From: Nitrospirae bacterium CG2_30_53_67
Lineage (GTDB): Bacteria > CG2-30-53-67
DNA length: 16,240 nucleotides
Assembly: GCA_001873285.1 (NCBI GenBank)
Contig: MNYV01000168.1
Coordinates: 1 to 16,240 of the forward strand
Direction of reading: 5' to 3'
The position numbers and the translations under genes were made by a program. The notes under the pieces are model-generated. The model was not told the DNA's origin. It worked only from the letters and a program-made list of their open reading frames with translations, and made no database searches. Of this stretch, positions 1-6,286 are shown piece by piece (within the stretch, counting starts at the first letter, position 1; every line of letters begins with the position of its first letter).

Positions 1-61
1 TGTCAACATCGGGTTTAGCTATGGGTCTGCACAAAAAAGTTGGTACACATCAGGATTACAT

Positions 62-280
62 ATGGTTGTCATGCCGGACCTGATCCGGCATCCACACCTT
101 GGCGTCTGGATTCCACGATCGAGTCGTGGAATGACGCTACACAGCGGAAAGAGCGTGTCAACGATCCTAAATTCTCCGATCAAGCCTGCCCTCCGATCCC
201 CCGATGAAGTCGGAGGACAGGCCCGATTGGGGGGCGGAGGGTAGGCTTGATCGAGGGTCGGGGAATGACGCTCTTAGAGA
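62..280. repeat. Cluster of intergenic palindromic repeats
   Basis: Three inverted repeats are packed here. The first has 8-bp perfect arms ATGCCGGA / TCCGGCAT (71-78 and 84-91). The second has 9-bp perfect arms ATTCCACGA / TCGTGGAAT (110-118 and 124-132). The third has 18-bp arms with one mismatch (178-195 and 235-252), with a further smaller pair inside it (CCTCCGA / TCGGAGG, 190-196 and 210-216). The short phrase GGAATGACGCT occurs twice, at the ends of the second and third elements. Reading through the plus strand gives the peptide phrase MPDLIRHP, which is often mis-annotated as a small protein when this kind of dispersed repeat is translated. I therefore treat the open frame across it (open from the left edge to 244) as non-coding. 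The cluster sits directly upstream of the argS promoter. Confidence 0.75.
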
Positions 281-326
281 AATGGTTACCCATAAATTTG
301 TCGCACACACGAATCAGCGTTTATAT

Positions 327-354
327 TTGACACATCCTTTAAAATATATATAAT
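327..354 (+). promoter_or_regulatory. Sigma-70-type promoter for argS
   Basis: A perfect -35 box TTGACA (327-332) is separated by 16 bases from a perfect -10 box TATAAT (349-354). Transcription should begin near 361. That is just after the first ATG of the argS frame (358-360), so this promoter, if used, implies a downstream start codon. The surrounding run is very AT-rich, so part of the match could be chance. Confidence 0.65.
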
Positions 355-357
355 AAT

Positions 358-2073
358 ATGTTTGAACAAAAGATGTCAAAAACCTTTGTGAGGTTGTTGG
401 ATTTGAAAGAGACACTGACCGAGATATTGGCCGGATCCATCGACCGGGCCCGAGAGGACGGGACGCTTCCGCTGAACAGGCGTCCTGCAATCCAACTGGA
501 TATTCCCAAGGATTCCCTGCTCGGTGATTTTGCGTCCAACCTGGCCATGGTCCTGGCCAGAGACCTCAAGCGCTCCCCGCGAGAGATCGCAAAGGTCGTG
601 ATCGACCATCTATCGGATCCGGATGGGTTGATCGCCAGGTGCGAAGTGGCCGGCCCGGGCTTTATCAACTTCTTTTTAAAGGAAGACTACTGGGTCAAGG
701 TCCTAAAAGATATTGAGGCCAAGGGGGATGCCTACGGAAGGTCCGAATTGGGCAAGGGGTCCCGTGTCATCGTGGAATTCGTCAGCGCCAACCCTACGGG
801 TCCTCTCCATATCGGTCACGGACGAGGGGCCGTGGTCGGTGATGCCCTCTGCCGGATACTGAATGCTTCAGGGTATGAGGTATCCCGTGAGTTTTATATC
901 AATGACGCCGGGAGACAGTTGAAGGACCTCGGCCGGTCCGTCTGGCTCCGGTATCGTCAACTCTTCGATGGATCGGTCCCGTTCCCTTCGGAGGGGGTCT
1001 ACCCAGGCGAATATGTCATGGATATCGCGAGGCAGGTCCGGGATCGAGAAGGGGACCGCTTTCTCTCCATGGACGAAGCTGCGGCGATATCGGCGCTTTC
1101 CGATTCAGGCTGCAGGATGATGCTCGATGCCATCCGGTCGGACCTAAAAAAAATGGGGGTCCGGTTCGATCTTTTTTTCTCCGAGAAGTCCCTCTATGAG
1201 CAGGGAAAGGTCCAGGCGTGCATCTCCGAGCTGAAAGAGAAGCATCTTGTCTTTGAGGAAGAGAACGGCGCCCTGGTTCTGAGGACCTCCCTGTTCGGCG
1301 ACGACAAGGACCGGGTCCTGATCAAAGGGAACGGCGAGTACACCTATTTTGCCTCGGATATCGCCTACCATCGTGACAAGCTGGGGAGAGGGGCTGACCG
1401 CCTGATCAACATCTGGGGGGCCGATCACCATGGATATATCCCAAGGATAAAGAGCGTGGTACGGGCCCTGGGTCACGATGCCGATACCCTCCAGGTCCTG
1501 CTGATTCAGATGGTGAATCTGTTGAGAGAGGGGAAGCCGGTGCGCATGGGGAAGAGAAGCGGTGAGTTCGTCACCCTGTCCGAGGTGATCGAGGAGGTGG
1601 GAACCGATGCGGCCCGTTTCTTTTTTCTTCTCAGGCGGTCGGATTCGCATCTGGATTTCGACCTGGATCTCGCCAAAACCCAGAGCAATGAAAATCCGGT
1701 TTATTATGTGCAGTATGCCCACGCCAGGATCTGCAGCATATTCCGCCAGGCCGGGGACAAGGGGATCCCGATCCCGGAAAGCGGCGATGTCAACTTCGAC
1801 CTCCTTTCACTTCCGGAAGAGAAAGATTTGATGAGATTTCTCGGCGCCTATCCCGAAGTGGTGGAGGGCGCGGCCTTGGCCCTGGAGCCGCACAGGATTC
1901 CTTTCTATCTGCAGGAACTGGCTGCGCGGCTCCATGCATACTATTTCAAGCAGCGAATCATTTCTGAAGAACAGGAGAAGAATTCGGCCCGGCTCTTTCT
2001 CGTGGGGGCTGTGCGAACCGTGATCAGGAATGCCCTGAATCTCCTGGGCGTTTCCGCTCCGGAGAAGATGTAA
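358..2073 (+). CDS. argS: Arginyl-tRNA synthetase (ArgRS)
   Basis: This cytoplasmic class I enzyme charges tRNA-Arg with arginine using ATP. Residues are counted from the ATG at 358. An Arg-tRNA-synthetase N-terminal domain covers about residues 15-100. The catalytic core carries SANPTGPLHIGHGRG with HIGH at 151-154, and the second signature appears as RMGKRSG (396-402), a normal ArgRS relative of KMSKS. A DALR anticodon-binding domain (NPVYYVQYAHARI onward) ends the protein. The 571-residue length is normal. The start is uncertain: 358 has no Shine-Dalgarno sequence and lies upstream of the predicted transcription start. In-frame alternatives are ATG 373, GTG 388 and TTG 403; the last follows TGAGG by nine bases and would give a family-like MKETLTEIL. 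Coordinates give the longest frame. It is the first gene of the plus-strand block. Confidence 0.97.
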   Translation: MFEQKMSKTFVRLLDLKETLTEILAGSIDRAREDGTLPLNRRPAIQLDIPKDSLLGDFASNLAMVLARDLKRSPREIAKVVIDHLSDPDGLIARCEVAGPGFINFFLKEDYWVKVLKDIEAKGDAYGRSELGKGSRVIVEFVSANPTGPLHIGHGRGAVVGDALCRILNASGYEVSREFYINDAGRQLKDLGRSVWLRYRQLFDGSVPFPSEGVYPGEYVMDIARQVRDREGDRFLSMDEAAAISALSDSGCRMMLDAIRSDLKKMGVRFDLFFSEKSLYEQGKVQACISELKEKHLVFEEENGALVLRTSLFGDDKDRVLIKGNGEYTYFASDIAYHRDKLGRGADRLINIWGADHHGYIPRIKSVVRALGHDADTLQVLLIQMVNLLREGKPVRMGKRSGEFVTLSEVIEEVGTDAARFFFLLRRSDSHLDFDLDLAKTQSNENPVYYVQYAHARICSIFRQAGDKGIPIPESGDVNFDLLSLPEEKDLMRFLGAYPEVVEGAALALEPHRIPFYLQELAARLHAYYFKQRIISEEQEKNSARLFLVGAVRTVIRNALNLLGVSAPEKM

Positions 2074-2093
2074 TCGAAAATGATAAGAGATGA

Positions 2094-2111
2094 AACCACA
2101 GCTCTGTGGTT
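2094..2111. repeat. Short palindrome AACCACAG-CT-CTGTGGTT
   Basis: Perfect 8-bp arms (2094-2101 and 2104-2111) lie two bases apart between argS and the SPOR gene. The right half, CTCTGTGGTT followed by a base and GGTTTT, recurs upstream of ubiX near 5517-5532, so the two look like copies of one dispersed intergenic element. It has no following T-run, so a simple intrinsic terminator is unlikely. Confidence 0.6.
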
Positions 2112-2140
2112 AGGTTTTGACAATGCGTGTTTTGCCGGTC

Positions 2141-2147
2141 GGAGGAG
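2141..2147 (+). promoter_or_regulatory. Ribosome binding site fixing the SPOR gene start
   Basis: GGAGGAG ends three bases before the ATG at 2151 (its GGAGG core ends five bases before). It selects this start over the in-frame ATG at 2127, which has no such site. Confidence 0.7.
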
Positions 2148-2150
2148 TCT

Positions 2151-2867
2151 ATGGAAAAGGATATGATGGATCTGGATAAGATCGTGGAAGATGATGAATT
2201 TCATCTGGACGACAAGAAGAACAAGCTGATGATCTCAGGAGCCGTTGTGACCTGCATCCTGGTCTTTGCGCTCGGATTCCTTGTCGGCCGCTATTTCCCA
2301 ATCACCAGCGATGTCCAAAAGCAGGCAGCCGAGGTTTCCGCTTCTCCGGATGCGGGCGGGCATCAGGCCGAGGTGGGAGCGCCGGCGCCTAAATCCGAAT
2401 TTACTTTTTATGATGAACTCTCGAAAAAGGGACCGAATGACGGGATCTCGGACCAGGGACCGATTCCATCTATTCCTTCTCCTTCTCCCTCACCGGTTGT
2501 CGGGGCCTCGCCGCCTCAGCCCATGCCCGAAGAGAGTCCTTCGGCGCGTACGGAGGCTGCCGGATCCGCTGAGAGCCGGGAGGCCTCGGCCCCTGCTGTT
2601 TTTGAGACTCAAAAGATCATGGCCTCGCAGTACACCATACAGGTCGGCGCATTTGAAGATCGGTCGGCAGCGGAGAAGCTGGCGGGTCATTTGAAACAGA
2701 AAGGCTACCCGTCCTACATCCTGCCGAAGACGGTTCCAGGAAAGGGGACCTTTCACCGGGTCCGGGTCGGGCGTTATCCGGATCGGGCTGAGGCCGAACA
2801 GACGGCGAAACTCCTTGAGGATAAGGACGGGGTTTCAACGTTCATTACGCTTTATGCCAAGCAGTAA
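2151..2867 (+). CDS. SPOR-domain inner-membrane protein
   Basis: The protein has 238 residues from the ATG at 2151. An acidic cytoplasmic N-terminus of about 25 residues is followed by one membrane segment (about 26-46, ISGAVVTCILVFALGFLVG). A Pro/Ser/Ala-rich low-complexity linker spans about 50-155, and a C-terminal SPOR domain begins at YTIQVGAFEDRSAAEKLAGHL and ends near the stop. SPOR domains bind denuded glycan strands of septal peptidoglycan, so a periplasmic cell-division or wall-remodelling role is the usual inference. The topology is that of FtsN- or DedD-like proteins, but I would not assign either name. It follows argS after 77 bases and runs to within eight bases of the YhcC-like start, so it may be transcribed with the downstream genes. 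Confidence 0.88.
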   Translation: MEKDMMDLDKIVEDDEFHLDDKKNKLMISGAVVTCILVFALGFLVGRYFPITSDVQKQAAEVSASPDAGGHQAEVGAPAPKSEFTFYDELSKKGPNDGISDQGPIPSIPSPSPSPVVGASPPQPMPEESPSARTEAAGSAESREASAPAVFETQKIMASQYTIQVGAFEDRSAAEKLAGHLKQKGYPSYILPKTVPGKGTFHRVRVGRYPDRAEAEQTAKLLEDKDGVSTFITLYAKQ

Positions 2868-2874
2868 CAGGGAT

Positions 2875-3789
2875 ATGCATATAGAGACGATCAGAAAGCC
2901 GGTGACGGTCAGGACCATCGGCGATGAACTCAGAAAGCAGTTCGGCTGCCGCGTGCACAAGATCCCGGTTCATGCGGGGATGACCTGTCCGAACCGGGAC
3001 GGCACGCTCGGCGCCGGAGGATGCGCGTACTGCGGGCCGTCCGGGTCCGCATCCGCCTGGAACGACCCGGACCAGCCGGTTGTCCGGCAGGTTTCTAAAG
3101 GCATGGAGATTGCAAGAAGCCGGTTCCATGCCGAGAAATTCATCGCCTACTTTCAGCCGTTCACCAACACCTATGCCCCGGTCCGGAGATTGCAAAGGCT
3201 TTGGGACGAGGCGCTAAGAGTTCCGAATGTGGTGGGACTATCCGTAGGCACACGGCCCGACTGCCTGCCGGAGCCGGTGCTCGACCTGTTCAGTTCCTAT
3301 CAGGATCGGCTCCCCTATCTCTGTCTGGAGATCGGGCTTCAGAGCGCTCACGACAGGACTTTACGGGAGATTCGCCGGGGTCATGATTTTGCCTGTTTTA
3401 AGGATGCGGTTTCTCGGGCGCAGGCACGGGGGATCCCGATCTGCGCGCATGTCATCCTCGGACTTCCCGGAGAATCCGAACAGGAGATGATGGAGACCGT
3501 GCAGGCTGTGCTGGATATGGGAATTCAGGGGATCAAACTCCACCATCTTCACATCATCAAAGGCGCTCCCCTGGAACAGGAGTATATTCAGGGGAGGGTG
3601 CGGCTTTTCGAGATGGAAGAATATGTCCGTCTGGTTTGCAGAATCCTTGATGGGATCGGAGGACGCATGGTGATCCACCGTTTCATGGGCGAGGCCCCGG
3701 GTGATCTTCTCGTGGCCCCTTTATGGACGAGACGCAAGGGTGAGGTGCTCAACGCAATTTACAGGGAGTTGAATCTATGCATTCAGTAG
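2875..3789 (+). CDS. Radical SAM protein, YhcC family
   Basis: The protein has 304 residues from the ATG at 2875, eight bases after the SPOR stop. Cluster cysteines C38, C50 and C53 lie in the family pattern TCPNRDGTLGAGGCAYC, with the wide first spacing seen in YhcC and Elp3-like radical SAM enzymes. Other family landmarks are YFQPFTNTYAP, VGLSVGTRPDCLP, LEIGLQSAHD and HVILGLPGESEQEM, followed by HHLHIIKGAPLE. These match the uncharacterised TIGR01212/YhcC type. The substrate is unknown; an RNA or protein modification is only a guess. The frame is open upstream to 2815, but those ATGs lie inside the SPOR gene without ribosome sites. The 3' end overlaps the PilZ gene by 13 bases, which suggests coupled translation. 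Confidence 0.9.
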   Translation: MHIETIRKPVTVRTIGDELRKQFGCRVHKIPVHAGMTCPNRDGTLGAGGCAYCGPSGSASAWNDPDQPVVRQVSKGMEIARSRFHAEKFIAYFQPFTNTYAPVRRLQRLWDEALRVPNVVGLSVGTRPDCLPEPVLDLFSSYQDRLPYLCLEIGLQSAHDRTLREIRRGHDFACFKDAVSRAQARGIPICAHVILGLPGESEQEMMETVQAVLDMGIQGIKLHHLHIIKGAPLEQEYIQGRVRLFEMEEYVRLVCRILDGIGGRMVIHRFMGEAPGDLLVAPLWTRRKGEVLNAIYRELNLCIQ

Positions 3790-4514
3790 AAACCCCGGAA
3801 GGGAACCGTCTGACCATGGTGCGGAATTTTTTCGGCAGGAAGAAGACCATACAGGAGGTGATCACCTCCGGCCAAGAGGTGCGGAGGAACCTCGAATGGG
3901 CGCTTGGAAGCCAGGTTGAAGTCAGGCTCTCTGCGGGATCCTTTCCGCGCTCCTTTCATGCCAAGGTGTCCGGGGTTGATCATTCCCCGCTCAACGCCTA
4001 TATTCTGCTTCGGGCGGAGATCCCTCAGGAAGTGAAATCCATCCTGAACGGTAAAGGATCCCTTACCCTGGAATATGACTCAAGGCGCGGGACCCGCTTT
4101 CATTTTCAATCCTTTCTCCTGTCGGAGATGGACATGGCATCCGGTGAGTTCAGGGCGGGCTATCCGTCCGAGATCGAGACCGTACAGGATATTCATGCCT
4201 ACCGTTTCAAAAATATCCTGCGAGAACCGATCCAGGTCGATCTGGGAAAAGAGCGGGGTGTGGCAGTGGATATCGGTCTTCATGGGCTGCTCATCACCTG
4301 CAACCGGATATTCGAGAAAGAGGAATTTATCAGTGATCTGAAGATTGCCCTCCCTGAACTCAGCCTGGTGCAGGGAACGGCCGTGGTCAGGCATATCCAG
4401 AACTCCAAAGCCTATCCAGGCTGGCGGTATCTCTGCGGGGTGGAGATCACCGGGATGAAACCCAAGGATCATAGAAATCTCAACCGTTATCTGACCCGGA
4501 TGTTGAGTCAATAG
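3777..4514 (+). CDS. PilZ-like domain protein (degenerate c-di-GMP motif)
   Basis: This is a 245-residue soluble protein with two apparent parts. An N-terminal half (about 45-130) resembles the flagellar-brake (YcgR-N-like) beta domain preceding PilZ. The C-terminal half (about 140-240) looks like PilZ, with AYRFKNILREPIQVDL, then VDIGLHGLLI, and a closing RYLCGVEITGM. The usual c-di-GMP motifs are RxxxR and [DN]xSxxG. Here the arginines R143 and R149 are six apart, and the second motif reads D165-I-G-L-H-G170 with Ser replaced by Gly. Binding may be weak or lost. The start at 3777 is supported by AGGGAG (3763-3768) eight bases upstream, inside the YhcC-like gene. The assignment rests on motif shape and could be checked by profile search. 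Confidence 0.72.
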   Translation: MHSVETPEGNRLTMVRNFFGRKKTIQEVITSGQEVRRNLEWALGSQVEVRLSAGSFPRSFHAKVSGVDHSPLNAYILLRAEIPQEVKSILNGKGSLTLEYDSRRGTRFHFQSFLLSEMDMASGEFRAGYPSEIETVQDIHAYRFKNILREPIQVDLGKERGVAVDIGLHGLLITCNRIFEKEEFISDLKIALPELSLVQGTAVVRHIQNSKAYPGWRYLCGVEITGMKPKDHRNLNRYLTRMLSQ

Positions 4515-4606
4515 CAGCCCCGCTTTCCGTGCGGTTCAACTTAGCGGCCTTATTCGTAAATACGGTCGGTACGTTTTAGACACGAAAGAGACCATTCTTC
4601 CAGCCT

Positions 4607-5458
4607 ATGATGCAGACGCTCAGAAATCTTCTCAGGATGATCAAGTTTCCCCATACGGTTTTTGCCCTTCCGTTTGCCCTGATGGGGGCCTTGCTTGCCG
4701 AGAAGAGAATCCCCCCGGTTGACAAGCTCCTCTGGATTCTTCTGGCCATGGCCGGCGCAAGAACAGCCGCCATGACCCTCAACCGGATTGTGGACAGGGA
4801 TCTCGATGCCGCCAACCCCAGGACCGCAGAGCGGGAGATCCCTCAAGGGATCATCACGACGAGGCAGGCCATGGTGATGCTCGCGGCATCGGTCATCCTC
4901 TTCGAATGGGCCGCTTTTTCCTTGAACCGGCTCTGCCTGATTCTTTCCCCGGTCGCCCTCTTCATCATTCTGGGGTATTCGTTCACCAAAAGGTTTACCC
5001 GGTATTCCCACATGGTTCTCGGCCTCTCCCTCGGGATTGCGCCGGCCGGCGCCTGGATCGCCGTTCGGGGATCCGTGGACCTTCCCGTCATCCTCCTCAG
5101 CCTCGCCGTTCTCTTCTGGGCGGCCGGGTTTGATATCCTGTATGCCATTCAAGACGTGGACTTCGACAGGAAGGCGGGACTCCACTCGATTCCACGTTTC
5201 CTCGGGGTCAGGGCCTCTTTACTCCTTGCACGGGTCTTCCATGCTTTCACATTCATGATCCTTCTGATCATCACTTTTCTTGTCGGCCTGGGAGTCTATT
5301 ATCTCATTGGCGTCCTGACTGTGGGGGGGCTCCTCTTTTATGAACATTCGCTGGTCAGCGAGAAGGACCTCTCCCGGCTCAACGTGGCCTTCTTCAACAT
5401 GAACGGCTATATCAGCGTTACCATATTTGCCTTTACACTCCTTGATATTCTGTTGTAA
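4607..5458 (+). CDS. UbiA-family prenyltransferase (MqnP-like)
   Basis: This is a 283-residue integral membrane enzyme that transfers a polyprenyl chain to an aromatic acid in quinone synthesis. Both Asp-rich diphosphate/Mg sites are present: N59-R-I-V-D63-R-D-L-D67 and D176-ILYAIQ-D183-V-D185-F-D187. About eight hydrophobic helices can be read. The family landmarks PHTVFALPFALMGALLA, ARTAAMTLNRIVDRDLD and LSRLNVAFFNMNGYIS resemble the non-UbiA/MenA group used in the futalosine menaquinone route (MqnP). I infer this role; 4-hydroxybenzoate octaprenyltransferase is the alternative. ATGs at 4607 and 4610 are equivalent and neither has a strong ribosome site. The gene lies 92 bases after the PilZ gene and 100 before ubiX, consistent with a shared quinone pathway. 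Confidence 0.88.
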   Translation: MMQTLRNLLRMIKFPHTVFALPFALMGALLAEKRIPPVDKLLWILLAMAGARTAAMTLNRIVDRDLDAANPRTAEREIPQGIITTRQAMVMLAASVILFEWAAFSLNRLCLILSPVALFIILGYSFTKRFTRYSHMVLGLSLGIAPAGAWIAVRGSVDLPVILLSLAVLFWAAGFDILYAIQDVDFDRKAGLHSIPRFLGVRASLLLARVFHAFTFMILLIITFLVGLGVYYLIGVLTVGGLLFYEHSLVSEKDLSRLNVAFFNMNGYISVTIFAFTLLDILL

Positions 5459-5487
5459 GGTTGTTTAAGGGCAGACAGTCCGAAATA

Positions 5488-5530
5488 AACCAGAACACAG
5501 AGTATTTCTCTGTGCACTCTGTGGTTCGGT
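5488..5530. repeat. Second copy of the CACAGAG/CTCTGTGGTT intergenic element
   Basis: A hairpin with perfect 7-bp arms CACAGAG / CTCTGTG (5496-5502 and 5508-5514, five-base loop) is followed by CTCTGTGGTTCGGTTTT (5517-5533). This matches the right arm and flank of the palindrome at 2094-2111. Both copies stand just upstream of a gene. No T-run follows the stem immediately, so I call it a dispersed repeat and not a terminator. Confidence 0.6.
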
Positions 5531-5558
5531 TTTTGGTCAGGTTTAACAATACGGACGC

Positions 5559-6209
5559 ATGTCCCCTGAGTCTTGTATGAGTCATAAGAATCATCATAAA
5601 AAATGGATCCTCGGCATCTCCGGCGCCAGCGGGGCGGTGTACGGTCTGCGTCTTCTTGAAGTCCTGAACCGGAAGGGCCGCGACGTGGACCTGATCCTCT
5701 CGGATGCCGGGAAGATCGTGATCCGGGAAGAGACGGGCATTGACCTTCTCAAGGGAAAAGAAGACCCTCGTAAGGTCCTGAAGAAGAAGCTCGGCATCAA
5801 TCCCGCTTCGATACGGGTCTTTAATAACTATGATTTTGAAACACCCGCTGCCAGCGGGTCCAATCCCGTGGAGGGGATGATCATCGCCCCATGTTCCATG
5901 GGGACCCTTGCGGCCGTGGCCTGCGGTCTTGCCGACAACCTGATGCGCAGGGCCGCGGACGTGATGATCAAACAGAAAAAGCCTTTGATCCTTGTTGCGA
6001 GGGAGACCCCGCTCTCGGCCGTTCACCTTGAGAATATGCTGAAGCTCTCCCGTCTCGGCGTGGTGATCCTTCCTCCCATGCCGGCGTTCTATCACCATCC
6101 CAAGACCATCGAGGAACTGACCGATTTTGTGGTGGGCCGTGTGCTCGACGTGATCGGCATCGAGCATGAACTGTATCAGAGATGGCAGGGAGAGCGGCCG
6201 GATTTATAG
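5559..6209 (+). CDS. ubiX: Flavin prenyltransferase UbiX
   Basis: UbiX joins a dimethylallyl group to FMN, making the prenylated FMN cofactor of UbiD-type decarboxylases. Family signatures are clear. The flavin-binding start is WILGISGASGAVYGLRLLEVL (about 16-36). The middle has IIAPCSMGTLAAVACGLADNLMRRAADV (108-135), then LVARETPLS (145-153) and LPPMPAFYHHP (171-181). The length of 216 residues includes about 14 extra N-terminal residues compared with typical members. The start could be ATG 5577, which shortens the protein by six residues; neither start has a good ribosome site. Adjacency to the UbiA-type gene points to quinone synthesis. The partner UbiD/MqnL decarboxylase is not in this window. 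Confidence 0.95.
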   Translation: MSPESCMSHKNHHKKWILGISGASGAVYGLRLLEVLNRKGRDVDLILSDAGKIVIREETGIDLLKGKEDPRKVLKKKLGINPASIRVFNNYDFETPAASGSNPVEGMIIAPCSMGTLAAVACGLADNLMRRAADVMIKQKKPLILVARETPLSAVHLENMLKLSRLGVVILPPMPAFYHHPKTIEELTDFVVGRVLDVIGIEHELYQRWQGERPDL

Positions 6210-6227
6210 GGAGGCGCCAATATCAAA

Positions 6228-6286
6228 TTATCAATGTCTGACCCTCAAAAAGATCTTATCAATGTCTGACCCTCAAAAAGATCTTA
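6228..6286 (+). repeat. 28-bp tandem duplication at the dinG start
   Basis: The block beginning TTATCAATGTCTGACC (6228-6255) is repeated exactly at 6256-6283, and the match runs on through TTA to 6286. Each copy carries an ATG (6234 and 6262). Because 28 is not a multiple of three, only the second ATG is in frame with the helicase. The first opens an 11-codon frame, MSDPQKDLINV, stopping with TGA at 6267-6269, so its stop overlaps the helicase start. The only Shine-Dalgarno-like site, GGGAGG (6209-6214), is 19 bases before the first ATG and 47 before the second. Confidence 0.9.

Noticed and set aside
2-244. Open frame across the left-edge repeats (MVVMPDLIRHP...)
   Set aside because: It is built from palindromic repeat sequence, has no ribosome site and no protein-like composition; such peptides are a known annotation artefact of dispersed repeats.
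1144-1722. 192-codon minus-strand frame opposite argS
   Set aside because: It is the complement of the conserved ArgRS catalytic core; no independent evidence of coding.
2117-2122. TTGACA before the SPOR gene as a promoter -35 box
   Set aside because: No -10-like box is found 15-19 bases downstream before the start codon.
5433-6167. 244-codon minus-strand frame opposite ubiX
   Set aside because: It is antisense to ubiX, has biased residue composition and no recognisable motif.
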